Positions 25,818-36,222 of a stretch of 64,000 bases of DNA are shown here, piece by piece. Position 1 is the first letter of the stretch. Each line of letters begins with the position of its first letter. Source of the stretch: Peribacillus asahii (lineage in GTDB: Bacteria > Bacillota > Bacilli > Bacillales > DSM-1321); NCBI RefSeq assembly GCF_003570725.1, contig NZ_QWVS01000002.1:372001-436000 (forward strand). Direction: 5' to 3'. Under the pieces are notes generated by a model. That model saw only the letters and a program-made list of their open reading frames with translations. It searched no databases and was not told the origin of the DNA. The position numbers and the translations under genes were made by a program.

Positions 25818-28566
25818 ATGACTCTTCCTCTTCGATACTTCTTGTTCGTTTATCCTTTCGGATTTTTACAGCTAACGGAATAAGGGCCAGAATAACAATG
25901 ATGCCCATTAACACAGTAACAGCTGGAATAAATAAAGATTCAGGTTCATATTGAATCGACATATATACTTTTGACATTGGATCTTCATAATTAATATTTG
26001 GTGCTATTAAAGCAAGTAATGGACTAACAAAGAACATCACTAATGCCACACTCACAATCCATCCTAATAAGTTTCCACAAGTAAAGCTAACGAGAATAAT
26101 CGTAGAAGCAGCAGTAAGCAGAAGAACTGTCATAATTGTCCATTCAATCGCTCGCATTTCTTCTAATGGATAAATATTTAAGCCATATATGCTAATAATT
26201 AAACCAACAATTAAATTTAGCAGCGCAAACACAGCTACTTGGACAAGCTTAGGTGCCCCTTTGAAATAATGACTGAAATATCCAATTAATAAACTAGCAA
26301 TCAACACAATGACCAGGATGATAACAGGCGGTATATTCTTTTCTTCCTTCTTCGATGTGCTATCTCCGCTAATTTGAAGCGGTTGAGCTAAATGATCATA
26401 AACCGTTCCATTCTTTTGGCCATCTACATACGCATTTCCTAAGACATTAAAGATATCGTCTCGGAACATTTTTGTTGTATCCACATTTGCTGCCCATTTA
26501 TTATTAAGCGTGTTGGCATCTTGTTGTACATTCTCAACCTTTGATTGCAGGTCATCTGTATACGTAACAATCTGATCTTGACTGTCTCCAAGAGAATTCA
26601 CTAAGTCATGAATCATAGCCATTTCTTGCGCAAGCCCCTTCTGATGAGTAACAACTGACTGTCCATCCACTTTCCTTGAAGCCGGGACATCAGCAGAAAT
26701 GAATTGAACATGATCCATTACTTGTTTGGAGCTGTCTTCAAGTGAAGATAAATCTTCCATAATAGCAGAATGTTGTTCTTCAACTTCTTCACTGTATCCC
26801 GCTAAAAACGTATTCAATTGTTCTTGTAAAGTTGTTATTTTTCCTGTTGCTGATGGCATATCTGCAGAAAGTTCATTCCACATAGTTTGTTCTTGCTCGT
26901 TTATCCCAAGAATTGGACTGATTCTTTCCTGTACAGCTTGAAGATTTTCATTACTTGCATTCAAGCTATCTTGTAACAATGTTTCTAATTGAACAAGTCC
27001 AGCATAATAATTCAAAATAGCATTTGAAAATCCACCTTGAATCTTTTTAGAAAATACGGAGGATAACTGGCCCTTTGTCTCCTCAGTTAGAACAGGAGAA
27101 GCAAGAATCGCTTGTTCTTTCTTCTTAATCTCTTCAATCAATTCATCCGTTTGGTCAACTTGGGAATTAGCATTATCTGATAAATCTTTAATCTTTGCAT
27201 TTAGTTCATCCACAATTGGCTGTAATGGATTTTCCTCAGCGTCCATCGCAGCAAGCTGTTGTTCCACTTGAGACATTCGCTCCGCCAACAGCGGTATACT
27301 GTTAATCGTAGCAGTTACCTGCTCTGGCTGCGGTTCAGCAATAGCTTCTAAGTTTGCCTTTATATCATTGAGCTCTTTAGCAATCGACTGTAATTCTTCT
27401 CGTTCTTTTTCCGTGTTAACCATTCCCGCCGATGATTGTTCGGTCGGGGTTTGAGCAGTATCCGCTGCTCCCTCATTATCTGGTTGTTGAGGTCCATTCG
27501 TTAATTCCGATTTTAAAGTCTGAAGCTTGTTCACTACCTTATTCAGAAAGTTTGTCTCCCTCTCTCTAAAGTAAGCAATCAACTCCTCCTTCTGACGATC
27601 GATTTGATCTAATCGAATAGCGGAAAGGTTATTAACATTTTCACTATTTTCTTCTAACTGTTTCCCCATTTCTTCTAGTTCAAGAGACAATTGTCCGCCT
27701 TGTTGATTAAAAGAATTGATAGAATCAGTCAATGTCGGGATCTGATTGGCGGAAAATGCCTTAATTGTTCCAAGGCTTTCCTCTTGCAATTGCTGCAATA
27801 CTTGCTGCTGAGCTTCCTGATATTCTTTATATTTTTCTACAAATTCAACAAATCCTGTTAAGCTCTGTTCAAATTGATTAATATTATCGATTCTGTCCGG
27901 AGTAGTTTTATCCAGTGACTTCGTCGCTGTTTGAATACTTTCGAGCATACTTTTTTGCTGCTTAATCTCACCAGCCAGGCTTTTCGAACTTGGACTATAA
28001 AATGCTAACATTGCCTTTTGGAAGTCAATTTCTTTCTGTACAATCTCATCAAAATGACCTCGTACACCTTCTAAATCTTGTGAAATGTACATCCAATACA
28101 ACGTAGATATTTTTCCATTGACACGGTTAGTCGCACGCTCCATTTCACGCAAAACTTTCTCGCGGTTCGTGACATTTAATTGTTCTTGAACATCATACTC
28201 AAATTTGGCTTTATTTGGTTGTTTATCTTCGTACGTCATAATATTGCTCGAAAAATCAGAAGGAATATAAACAACTGCATCGTACTTTGTGTTTTTAAGA
28301 CCATTGACCGCAGCGCTTCGGCTCATTGCCACCCATTGATAATTGGAATCCTCTTCAAGAATGGTCATAATTTGCGTCCCGAAGTCTATCGCTTTATTTT
28401 CCTTTTCTGCCTTTATATCCTCATTTACTACGGCGATTGTACGCGTTGCGTTTTCCCTAACCTGGAAGGGGTGATCACCAATAGAACCAAAGAAGACTGC
28501 CGGGGCGGCAAGAATAAGGAGTATAACTAAAATCATTTTTATCATATATCTTGTTTTACTTATCAT
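25807..28566 (-). CDS. esaA: type VII secretion protein EsaA (YueB-like)
   Basis: 919 aa. An N-terminal membrane helix (residues 9-28), a long extracellular region rich in coiled coil (residues about 40-740), then a cluster of about six membrane helices near the C-terminus (750-900). This is the layout of EsaA and of YueB, the SPP1 phage receptor in B. subtilis. Its start overlaps the essC stop by 4 nt. Confidence 0.9.
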   Translation of the reverse strand: MISKTRYMIKMILVILLILAAPAVFFGSIGDHPFQVRENATRTIAVVNEDIKAEKENKAIDFGTQIMTILEEDSNYQWVAMSRSAAVNGLKNTKYDAVVYIPSDFSSNIMTYEDKQPNKAKFEYDVQEQLNVTNREKVLREMERATNRVNGKISTLYWMYISQDLEGVRGHFDEIVQKEIDFQKAMLAFYSPSSKSLAGEIKQQKSMLESIQTATKSLDKTTPDRIDNINQFEQSLTGFVEFVEKYKEYQEAQQQVLQQLQEESLGTIKAFSANQIPTLTDSINSFNQQGGQLSLELEEMGKQLEENSENVNNLSAIRLDQIDRQKEELIAYFRERETNFLNKVVNKLQTLKSELTNGPQQPDNEGAADTAQTPTEQSSAGMVNTEKEREELQSIAKELNDIKANLEAIAEPQPEQVTATINSIPLLAERMSQVEQQLAAMDAEENPLQPIVDELNAKIKDLSDNANSQVDQTDELIEEIKKKEQAILASPVLTEETKGQLSSVFSKKIQGGFSNAILNYYAGLVQLETLLQDSLNASNENLQAVQERISPILGINEQEQTMWNELSADMPSATGKITTLQEQLNTFLAGYSEEVEEQHSAIMEDLSSLEDSSKQVMDHVQFISADVPASRKVDGQSVVTHQKGLAQEMAMIHDLVNSLGDSQDQIVTYTDDLQSKVENVQQDANTLNNKWAANVDTTKMFRDDIFNVLGNAYVDGQKNGTVYDHLAQPLQISGDSTSKKEEKNIPPVIILVIVLIASLLIGYFSHYFKGAPKLVQVAVFALLNLIVGLIISIYGLNIYPLEEMRAIEWTIMTVLLLTAASTIILVSFTCGNLLGWIVSVALVMFFVSPLLALIAPNINYEDPMSKVYMSIQYEPESLFIPAVTVLMGIIVILALIPLAVKIRKDKRTRSIEEEESYEA

Positions 28567-31500
28567 AAATAAACCCTCGTTTCAGTAGAGCATAATGGAA
28601 TTTGTATTTTCGTCTCCTTGCCATTAATGACATAGTAGCCATACCCCGGATAGATTTCCTCTTCTTTTCGCTCATACGATAAGGTAAATAACGTTTGTTC
28701 TGATTTCTTCATTAATACAACAGCTTGACGAATCTGCTTAATTTCAACGGTTAATGAATCATACCCTTTTGTTAAGTCATTATTACTTCCAGAAACAAAT
28801 ACGTGGAAACCAAGGTGGCTGTAATTTTTCATAAGCTTTGAAATTCGATCCTGCAACAGACTGTCGATAGATTGAGAGAATCGTGAATACCCATCAATAA
28901 CGAGTGCAATTGGTGAATATTCCGTTCTTACAGGGCCTTGTTGAATGTTTGCGAGATAATCATGTTCTCTTCCCGCTAACAGCTGTTCAATATGAATCAA
29001 CCAATCTGTAATTTGCTCTTTCGTTTCTAAATACGTGACAGCTTGCTCCGATGAATAACTCGATAATCCTCGATCAAATGAATCAAATATTCCTACTGAT
29101 TCTGTTCCCTGGTCAATTAAAGAATTTACTAATACTTTTAGAACATTGGTCTTCCCTTTTTGTGCTGGGCCAAGAACGATACAATGTTTACTTTTCGCAA
29201 AATCAATATAAACCGGTTGAACGGACTCTTCGTTAAGACCAATAGGAATTTTGCCGATTGTCTTAGCTTTCTCTATATATGATGTGAAATTCAACATCGT
29301 TAATTCGGATGGAAGCATTGGAACCGGTTTAGGCCCCTTAAAGCCTTCATATTTTACTTTCAACAACTGAACATCTTGCTTGATTGATTCCAGTATTTCA
29401 TAATCATCCTTACCTTCTGCTGGCAAAAATACTTGTGAAAAATAGGACTCATCTTTCCTAATAATCGCTCTGCCTGGAATCGGTTCAGGCGTGAAAGGAA
29501 TTCTCCCTAATATAGAGTAAGCCTCACCGCTGTCCATTAAGTAATGAACAATTTTCGTCTTCAAATTATTCATAAGAGGTTGACGAACTGCATTAATCCT
29601 TGTAGCCGTAAAAATCATATAAATCCCTAACGACTGACCATCCCTTGCAAATTGTGTAATTTGTGCTTCAAGTTCCTGCATTTCTTCTTTTATCAAATCA
29701 AAATTATCAATCGCAATAAAAAGAAGCGGCAATTTCTCATCACTTAATTGATTAAACATTTTAATACTGTTTACTTCCTGCTGTTGGAACAGTTGCTTTC
29801 TTTGTGCGATTTCACCTTTTAATAGATTCATAAACTTCTCAATCTTTCGCCCCTCATCCATTAAGAAAAAGTCAGCTGTATGTGGAAGCTGCTTTAATGG
29901 AAGAAGAGTACCATTTCCAAAATCAAACAAGTAATAATACATTTCTTCAGGACTGAATCTTTCCGCCATACTAAGTAGAAGCGTGATGACTGTATAGGAT
30001 TTCCCGTATCCTGAAGAACCAAAAATCCCTATATTTCCATCATCAAGCACATCATAATGAAAAGCGGTTTGACTTTGCTTCTCGGGTTCATCTACTAAGG
30101 CGAAACTAATTTCATTTCTATTAGATGCTCGATAAGGTTTTCTAGATATCCAATGAGCAAGAGGCGGCAGCCATGGACTGGGCAGTTTCTCAATTCCCAT
30201 TTCAGCCTGTATGACCTCTATTTTTTCTACAATTGCTTCCATTTCGGTTTTTTTGTTTGCTTTCTTTCTATCATGGGTTGTAACATTTGATAATGGAATT
30301 AAACCAAGATCCGTTACGAGAGCAATCTCATCTTCCGATTGAGAAGTATCTTCGAGATACGGTGAACCGCTCCATGCTGACTGGAATAGCTCATACACTT
30401 CATTATTACCTACTTGCAAATAGCCTCTTCCTGTCTCAGTAATCGTTGCAGCATCACCGTTTTTAAGAATTTCTCTACTGTCATTTGCATCCTGCACTTT
30501 CAAGGCCACTTTAAACCGTGCGTTACTCCAAATTTGTTCATCAATGACTCCACCAGGCTTTTGTGTAGCTAGAATTAAATGCACGCCTAAACTTCGCCCG
30601 ATTCGAGCGGCGCTGACAAGCTCCCTAATAAAGTCAGGCTCTTCACTCTTTAACTCTGCAAATTCATCGGATATAAGAAATAAATGTGGTAATGGATCTT
30701 TCGCTCTACCTTGTTTATACAAATCCGTATAATCATCAATATGATTTACCTGATACTCATCAAACAAACGTTGTCTCTTCTTTAACTCACTTTTAATAGA
30801 AGCAAGTGCTCGTTCACTGAAGTTTTTACTTCCTTCAATATTCGTAATCGTTCCAAGTAGATGCGGCATGTTTTTAAAAGGCTGCGCCATCCCTCCGCCT
30901 TTATAGTCAATAAGTAAAAAGGCAACTTCATGTGGATGAAAATGAACAGCTAATGACAAGATGTACGTTTGTAAAAACTCACTTTTCCCTGACCCTGTCG
31001 TTCCAGCAAGAAGTCCATGCGGCCCGTGTGCTTTTTCGTGCAAGTTCAATTCCACAACATCTTTTTTTCCCTTTAAACCGATTGGAGCAGCTAGAGACTT
31101 GGCTGATTCATTCGTCAGCCAGTTTTGCTTAATCGGTAATTGATCTACATCTTGCATGTGTATCATTTGTAAAAAAGAAACACTGTTAGGAATAGAATTG
31201 GTCACTCCTACTTGATGATTCAAGGTTTTAAGTAGACGAGCAAATTTTTCATTGCCTTTTTGTTGATGAGCATCGAGTCTAAATGGAATCGACACGGCTT
31301 TTTTATCTTGGATTAAAATATCTCCCTCTTCATCATTGATATATCTGACGAGAGTATGAATATGTTCTGTTAAACTTTCTTTTGCTTCTGCGGCAAATAT
31401 GACCGATAGTCCAAGGGATGGATGTTCTCCCTCCAAATACTCTAAGATGACATGATCCGTTATTAATTGCTGATTGGCAATAATAAACACGAGATGCGGG

Positions 31501-33038
31501 GAAAATCTTGTTTTCTCTTTATCCTCCTGAAAATCACGTTCCCGCAGCATTTCGTAGATGGATGAAAGCAATTGATCTCGGGTTTTCTCATTATATATAA
31601 GCCCTTTTGCATGAACATGAGGCAATTGAAAATGTGGAAGCCACTTCATCCATTCCCACTCGCTATATTCTTCTTCATCAAAAATAAAGACCATCCGCAC
31701 ATCATGATAACTATGAAAAAAAGCGAGCTGTCCAATAATCTGATGAAGCTCATTTTTCACAACATTTTCTTTACCAATTAAACCAATTGCTCCTTTTGAT
31801 AAATCAGCAACAATCGGAACATTTTCGATTTCCCGATACACTTTCTCCATTTGCTGAGATTGTTCTAATAGATCATCCATCTCTCGATTTGCCATATCTC
31901 CAGAATTAATCGAGATTTGATAACTTGCCGGTACTGTCCCTTTTCCAAGTCTAAATTGGAGAAGGTCATAACTATCTAATGAACGTTCCCATAGACGATC
32001 TGATAGTTGCTCTGTCAAGTACTTCATTTTTTCAAATGATGGAAAATGGAAATGCAATACCTCTTTTTGCTTTTCCGATAACTCTAATAACTCATTTCTT
32101 TTATTCTCTAAATAATGAGTATAAACTCGGCGTCTCCGTTCTTTCCGCTTCTTTTGATTTCCTTTATCTTTAAAGAATTGAACAGTCGATGTGACAAGCG
32201 TAGTCATGAACATAACCATCGAAATAATAATAAAGATCCCTCTAGGTTGGATACGTGCAACGATCCCCATAACAATTAACATAATGAGCGGAGGCATAAT
32301 AATAAGCCATAGGCCTCTATTGGAATCTTCCGACTCTTGAACTGGAAAGGATAAAGAAACCTTTTCCTTCGGGAGTTCATACACCATTCTCGGTGTTCGC
32401 CGATACATCGGGTATTTCTTGCTCATAACAGATTGCGGCTGTTGTATGATCGGAAGCTCGGTCTCATACTCTCCTATACTCTTTATCTCTAACACATCAT
32501 CTTCAAGAAGCTGAAAGGTCATAAAAGAACAAAATAGCAAATCTCCTAGTTTCACTTCTGTCTTCTGCGGAATCCTCTTACCATTCAAATAAAGATTGGA
32601 CATCTCAGGCTCAATAACCCAGCCATTTCCCGTCTTGAATAGAGTAAAGGAGTCCTTTGTTTGCTCTATAGGAAAAGAATTTGAATGAAAGATTTCTGCC
32701 TTATTATCAAATGACGAATATGTAATTTCAGACTGATAGCCTAAATAATATGTTTGTATCCTTTCATCTGATATCGTTAGAAAAATGGTTAATAGCTGAT
32801 CCTGTTCTTTTAATTGAAAGGAATGATTTTCATTTGCCCTGCCAATGATGCTCCCTTTTCTCCATACAGAGAACCCTGATTCCTCTACTTCGATAGTAAT
32901 TGGTCCCTCTGTAAATGGATAATGCCTTAATGTAATCATGTGTTTGACGTCTGGACCAACAGTTAAGGAATGCTGTTGTCCTTTGCTCAAGCGCACCCTC
33001 TGGTAATATTGATCATAAAACAACCAGAGATTACTCAT
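28563..33038 (-). CDS. essC: type VII secretion FtsK/SpoIIIE ATPase EssC (YukBA-like)
   Basis: 1491 aa motor of the secretion system. FHA-like domains occupy residues 1-200, two membrane helices lie near 245-290, and three FtsK-like ATPase domains follow with Walker A sites GTTGSGKSE (about 680), GSSGYGKSY (about 1008) and GPAQKGKTN (about 1293). The first domain also has LLIDYKGGGM. Full length and intact, so the system should be functional. Confidence 0.96.
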   Translation of the reverse strand: MSNLWLFYDQYYQRVRLSKGQQHSLTVGPDVKHMITLRHYPFTEGPITIEVEESGFSVWRKGSIIGRANENHSFQLKEQDQLLTIFLTISDERIQTYYLGYQSEITYSSFDNKAEIFHSNSFPIEQTKDSFTLFKTGNGWVIEPEMSNLYLNGKRIPQKTEVKLGDLLFCSFMTFQLLEDDVLEIKSIGEYETELPIIQQPQSVMSKKYPMYRRTPRMVYELPKEKVSLSFPVQESEDSNRGLWLIIMPPLIMLIVMGIVARIQPRGIFIIISMVMFMTTLVTSTVQFFKDKGNQKKRKERRRRVYTHYLENKRNELLELSEKQKEVLHFHFPSFEKMKYLTEQLSDRLWERSLDSYDLLQFRLGKGTVPASYQISINSGDMANREMDDLLEQSQQMEKVYREIENVPIVADLSKGAIGLIGKENVVKNELHQIIGQLAFFHSYHDVRMVFIFDEEEYSEWEWMKWLPHFQLPHVHAKGLIYNEKTRDQLLSSIYEMLRERDFQEDKEKTRFSPHLVFIIANQQLITDHVILEYLEGEHPSLGLSVIFAAEAKESLTEHIHTLVRYINDEEGDILIQDKKAVSIPFRLDAHQQKGNEKFARLLKTLNHQVGVTNSIPNSVSFLQMIHMQDVDQLPIKQNWLTNESAKSLAAPIGLKGKKDVVELNLHEKAHGPHGLLAGTTGSGKSEFLQTYILSLAVHFHPHEVAFLLIDYKGGGMAQPFKNMPHLLGTITNIEGSKNFSERALASIKSELKKRQRLFDEYQVNHIDDYTDLYKQGRAKDPLPHLFLISDEFAELKSEEPDFIRELVSAARIGRSLGVHLILATQKPGGVIDEQIWSNARFKVALKVQDANDSREILKNGDAATITETGRGYLQVGNNEVYELFQSAWSGSPYLEDTSQSEDEIALVTDLGLIPLSNVTTHDRKKANKKTEMEAIVEKIEVIQAEMGIEKLPSPWLPPLAHWISRKPYRASNRNEISFALVDEPEKQSQTAFHYDVLDDGNIGIFGSSGYGKSYTVITLLLSMAERFSPEEMYYYLFDFGNGTLLPLKQLPHTADFFLMDEGRKIEKFMNLLKGEIAQRKQLFQQQEVNSIKMFNQLSDEKLPLLFIAIDNFDLIKEEMQELEAQITQFARDGQSLGIYMIFTATRINAVRQPLMNNLKTKIVHYLMDSGEAYSILGRIPFTPEPIPGRAIIRKDESYFSQVFLPAEGKDDYEILESIKQDVQLLKVKYEGFKGPKPVPMLPSELTMLNFTSYIEKAKTIGKIPIGLNEESVQPVYIDFAKSKHCIVLGPAQKGKTNVLKVLVNSLIDQGTESVGIFDSFDRGLSSYSSEQAVTYLETKEQITDWLIHIEQLLAGREHDYLANIQQGPVRTEYSPIALVIDGYSRFSQSIDSLLQDRISKLMKNYSHLGFHVFVSGSNNDLTKGYDSLTVEIKQIRQAVVLMKKSEQTLFTLSYERKEEEIYPGYGYYVINGKETKIQIPLCSTETRVYL

Positions 33039-33062
33039 GCTATCATCTCCTGTAATACCTAC

Positions 33063-34385
33063 CTAATTTGAATTTGATTCAGATGGTTCTGTATTCTTTT
33101 TTTGTGGTTCTTTTGGTTCTTTAGGTTTTTGAGAATTTTTCTCTTGTTGAATCTGCTCAGCCTTCGCTTTTGCTTCAGCTTCTTTTTTCGCAGCTTCTTC
33201 AGCTTTCCTTTTTTCTTGTTCTTCTTCCCATTCTCGTTTATATTCATCTATTTCAGACTGAATCTCTTTCAACTTCTGTTGTTTCTCTTCTGTCTTTAAC
33301 TCATCATCGGCCTTTACTTCCTTGTTGTATTGATATAGCCCATATAGAATGACGGTTATATCCTCTAGAGAATAGGCAATATCAAGAGCTTCCTTCGCAT
33401 TACCTCTTCCAATTTGAATCCAATAATCATAATATTGTGGATCAGTTTGTAATGTAATAACCCGTTGCAAAGTATCCTTTTGATTGTCCATTAGCTCCAT
33501 ATCTTTACTAACCATGATATACGACTGTGCTAATTCATATTGAACAACATTTGGCATATCTTCAACCTCGTAGTCCAACAAAGAATTAATCACTTCACTA
33601 TATTGGTTCTTCAAGAAATATTCCTGACTATTAATGAATGCCGACTGTTTTGGTTGAGCGAGTACGAGGGTATACAAACTGAATAGAAGAGCAGGAACTA
33701 ACGCGACAAGAAGACCGAGAGCTGTATAACGAGTCACATTCCACTTTTTCTTTGCAACAGTGATTTCCTGCTTTGCCCTCTGCTCTAGGACGGTCAAATG
33801 CTCTCGAATCCTTTCTTGGAGTTCATTGATATTACTAGCAGCCAGTATTTTGGCTGCAATAGGGGAAAGTTCGAGCGTTTGATATAAGTGAAGATATTGG
33901 AAAAAACTATACTTTTTATCGACTATTTCCGCCACCGTTGCTCTTAATTCCTGTAATAGTCTTTCTTCATCCTGTTCATAAGGCGGCAAGCTCTCCTTTA
34001 CCCCATAGTGAAGAAAATACGGGGTTAAACTCTCATCAACTACAATATTTTCCGGACATACAATAACATGTAATCGATTCAAGGAATGATTTTCGACCTT
34101 TTTAATAAGCTGCGAAGCAAAAATCCATCGGCTCTTTTCATCTTTCTTTTTCAATTGTGTAAAAGATATATAGCTTGAGGGTATTTCAATAATGAGATTT
34201 AATTCAGCCTCTGTTAATGTTATTTCCTTCTTAACGGAAGAATCGCTATACTTAAGCATTTCCATTTCAAGTGCATCATCTAACCTAATTTTTTCTCTTT
34301 GAAAAATGATCTGAATCGTATTTTTTTCTTTTTTTATGACCGCTTCAAGCTGCTTTTCGAGATACGATTGTTTCTTTTCTGACAT
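33063..34385 (-). CDS. essB: type VII secretion protein EssB (YukC-like)
   Basis: 440 aa. Residues 1-215 form the pseudokinase-like cytoplasmic domain, one membrane helix lies around 215-240 (LGLLVALVPALLFSLY), and a helical outer domain is followed by a Lys/Glu-rich low-complexity tail from about 370 on. Intact relative to the family. Between esaB and essC. Confidence 0.9.
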   Translation of the reverse strand: MSEKKQSYLEKQLEAVIKKEKNTIQIIFQREKIRLDDALEMEMLKYSDSSVKKEITLTEAELNLIIEIPSSYISFTQLKKKDEKSRWIFASQLIKKVENHSLNRLHVIVCPENIVVDESLTPYFLHYGVKESLPPYEQDEERLLQELRATVAEIVDKKYSFFQYLHLYQTLELSPIAAKILAASNINELQERIREHLTVLEQRAKQEITVAKKKWNVTRYTALGLLVALVPALLFSLYTLVLAQPKQSAFINSQEYFLKNQYSEVINSLLDYEVEDMPNVVQYELAQSYIMVSKDMELMDNQKDTLQRVITLQTDPQYYDYWIQIGRGNAKEALDIAYSLEDITVILYGLYQYNKEVKADDELKTEEKQQKLKEIQSEIDEYKREWEEEQEKRKAEEAAKKEAEAKAKAEQIQQEKNSQKPKEPKEPQKKNTEPSESNSN

Positions 34386-34399
34386 TTTTGGATACTCCC

Positions 34400-34639
34400 T
34401 TATATAATTTCAAGACGGTCTCCTGTAGTAATTCCACGATCTATCAGCCTTTCTGTTCCTGAAAGGACAAGGCCTTTATTCGTTACCCGCACCCAATAAC
34501 CTTCTCTAGGCGATTCAGAAATAGATTTGGCCTGCCAAACAATATCGATTACTTTTTTTACAGAGTGATAATCAGATAGACGTAAATCAAAAACTTCATT
34601 CGTATAATGCTTTAAGTCTATCGTTATTTCAATATACAT
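34400..34639 (-). CDS. esaB: type VII secretion ubiquitin-like protein EsaB (YukD-like)
   Basis: 79 aa ubiquitin-fold protein; the C-terminal GLVLSGTERLIDRGITTGDR is typical of YukD/EsaB. No C-terminal di-glycine. Lies after a hairpin that follows esxA. Confidence 0.9.
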   Translation of the reverse strand: MYIEITIDLKHYTNEVFDLRLSDYHSVKKVIDIVWQAKSISESPREGYWVRVTNKGLVLSGTERLIDRGITTGDRLEII

Positions 34640-34654
34640 TTTCCCACCTCAAAA

Positions 34655-34692
34655 CGAAAAAGCGCCTTCCTCTAATAGAATGGGCGCTCTTC
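34655..34692 (-). terminator. hairpin between esxA and esaB
   Basis: Minus strand AGAGCGCCC, a 16-nt loop, AAGGCGCTTTTTCG: a short GC-rich stem followed by a T run. It would let most transcripts stop after esxA, giving more of the secreted substrate than of the machine. Confidence 0.72.
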
Positions 34693-34718
34693 CTTCACTT
34701 CATAGACTTCAGATGAAG

Positions 34719-35012
34719 TTAACCACGAATTTGACTTGCAATTTGATTGTCAGCATCTGCAAGAGCTTTACCCGTATTGCTAAGCTGAACAGAGATATCT
34801 TCAAGCAATTGCTGCATTTGAATAAATGAAGGTTTTAATGCCTCGTATTGCTCGCTAAATGCTCTACTAGCTTCCCCTTCCCAAGCTCCTTCTAATTCTT
34901 TAATCATTGAATTTAAACGGATAACTTGTTCCCCTACTTGACCGCTCTCACCATTGTAGCGGGTAGCCATGCTTTCTAACTCTGCTGGTGTTACACGAAT
35001 AATTCCTGACAT
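34719..35012 (-). CDS. esxA: WXG100-family secreted protein EsxA (YukE-like)
   Basis: 97 aa from ATG 35012 (the upstream ATG at 35018 gives two extra residues). The WXG motif EGAWEGEASRAF sits in the hairpin between two helices, near residue 42. It is the small substrate and co-factor that defines the type VII operon. First gene of the operon. Confidence 0.94.
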   Translation of the reverse strand: MSGIIRVTPAELESMATRYNGESGQVGEQVIRLNSMIKELEGAWEGEASRAFSEQYEALKPSFIQMQQLLEDISVQLSNTGKALADADNQIASQIRG

Positions 35013-35018
35013 ATACAT

Positions 35019-35404
35019 CTCTCCTCTTCTTTGATAATATGTTAATTGTAAAAAACATTATTCTACACGGTCAACAATAGATTAGTTAATAAAGGTATAA
35101 CAGTTATAATTACCCAAATCATTCATAGTTATATTAGATTAGTAATTTTATCACAATAGGAAGTTACACTTAATTTCAGTCGATATTCCTTAACGATTTA
35201 TATAAGTCCAATTTGATTTTGGACATCCTCACATTCCATCTAGTTAACGGAAAACAATAGCTTATTCAAATAAACATTCTTATGTATGTATTTCATAATA
35301 GCTTGATTTAGATTATTTTATAGGGGTGCTATTGCAGCCTTGTAATAAAGTTTGATTAAATCAACTATAAACCTTGATAAAAGAACAAATAAACATAGCA
35401 TATT
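35019..35404. other. upstream region of esxA
   Basis: About 385 bases, AT-rich. It must contain the promoter of the secretion operon; TTGACC at about 35070 on the minus strand is a possible -35, but I see no matching -10. No gene found. Confidence 0.35.
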
Positions 35405-35557
35405 TTGAAATAAAAAGAGCCATACTTCCTTTTTGAAGTATGACACCCTTTAAAAAGTAATGGACTCAATAACTTGTTAAAAACACTTTTCTTTTAGTTT
35501 CTTTAGAAGATTCAGCTCGCATCCAAAACTATAAGCCTCCTTCATATAAATCAGATT
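35405..35557 (-). ncRNA. candidate small transcript with its own promoter and terminator
   Basis: On the minus strand, TTGTTT (35592-35587), 17 nt, TATAAT (35569-35564); then AAGGAGG (35542-35536), two tiny frames (22 codons from 35545, 18 codons from 35522), and a terminator CATACTTC/GAAGTATG at 35442-35421 with a following T run. The -35 lies inside the efp terminator stem. Could be a small RNA or a micropeptide gene; neither frame has ideal start spacing. Confidence 0.4.
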
Positions 35558-35584
35558 TATTTAATTATACAAGGGCCCTTTAGA

Positions 35585-35633
35585 GCAAACAAAAGAGTCT
35601 AAGATGATTTTCATCTTAGACTCTTTTGTTTGC
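35585..35633. terminator. efp terminator, 23-bp perfect inverted repeat
   Basis: Positions 35585-35607 and 35611-35633 are exact inverse copies around a 3-nt loop, ending in TTTTGTTTGC on the minus strand. It starts 7 nt after the efp stop and works in either direction. Confidence 0.93.
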
Positions 35634-35639
35634 TTCTTA

Positions 35640-36197
35640 TTAAGCACGTGAATTATACGTACCCTCAACTGTATTAATGATTAAATCGTCTCCTTCGTTA
35701 ATGAAGAAAGGAACTTGAACAGAAAGACCTGTTTCAAGAACAGCTGTTTTTGTACCGCCAGAAGATGTATCTCCTTTAATGCCTGGTTCTGTTTCTGCTA
35801 CTTTTAGAACAACCGTTTTTGGAAGTTCAACACCTAACGTTTCGTTGTTGAATGTCATAATGTGTACTTCCATGTTTTCTTTTAAGAACTTTAATTCGCG
35901 CTCGATACTTGATGCTGGCAGCTCGATTTGCTCATAAGACTCGTTGTCCATGAATACATGGCTATCACCGCTTGCATATAAATATTGCATTTTACGGTTT
36001 TCGATACGTGCTTTCGCTACTTTTTCACCTGCACGGAATGTTTTTTCCTGGATTGAGCCGTTACGTAGGTTACGAAGTTTAGAACGTACAAACGCAGCCC
36101 CTTTACCTGGTTTTACGTGTTGGAAATCGATAACTTGCCAAATACCGTTATCTACTTCAATTGTTAAGCCTGTACGAAAATCATTTACAGAAATCAT
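35640..36197 (-). CDS. efp: translation elongation factor P
   Basis: 185 aa. Relieves ribosome stalling at proline runs. N-terminal KOW-like domain with the loop [17 protein letters not shown], where Lys32 is the modified tip residue, then two OB domains; the C-terminal [15 protein letters not shown] is the family signature. ATG 36197 follows AGGAGGACAACAA. Last of aroQ-yqhT-efp. Confidence 0.97.
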   Translation of the reverse strand: MISVNDFRTGLTIEVDNGIWQVIDFQHVKPGKGAAFVRSKLRNLRNGSIQEKTFRAGEKVAKARIENRKMQYLYASGDSHVFMDNESYEQIELPASSIERELKFLKENMEVHIMTFNNETLGVELPKTVVLKVAETEPGIKGDTSSGGTKTAVLETGLSVQVPFFINEGDDLIINTVEGTYNSRA

Positions 36198-36222
36198 TTG
36201 TTGTCCTCCTACATGTACATGT

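Noticed and set aside
33059-33247. Lys-rich 62-codon frame
   Set aside because: Out-of-frame reading of the charged low-complexity tail of essB.
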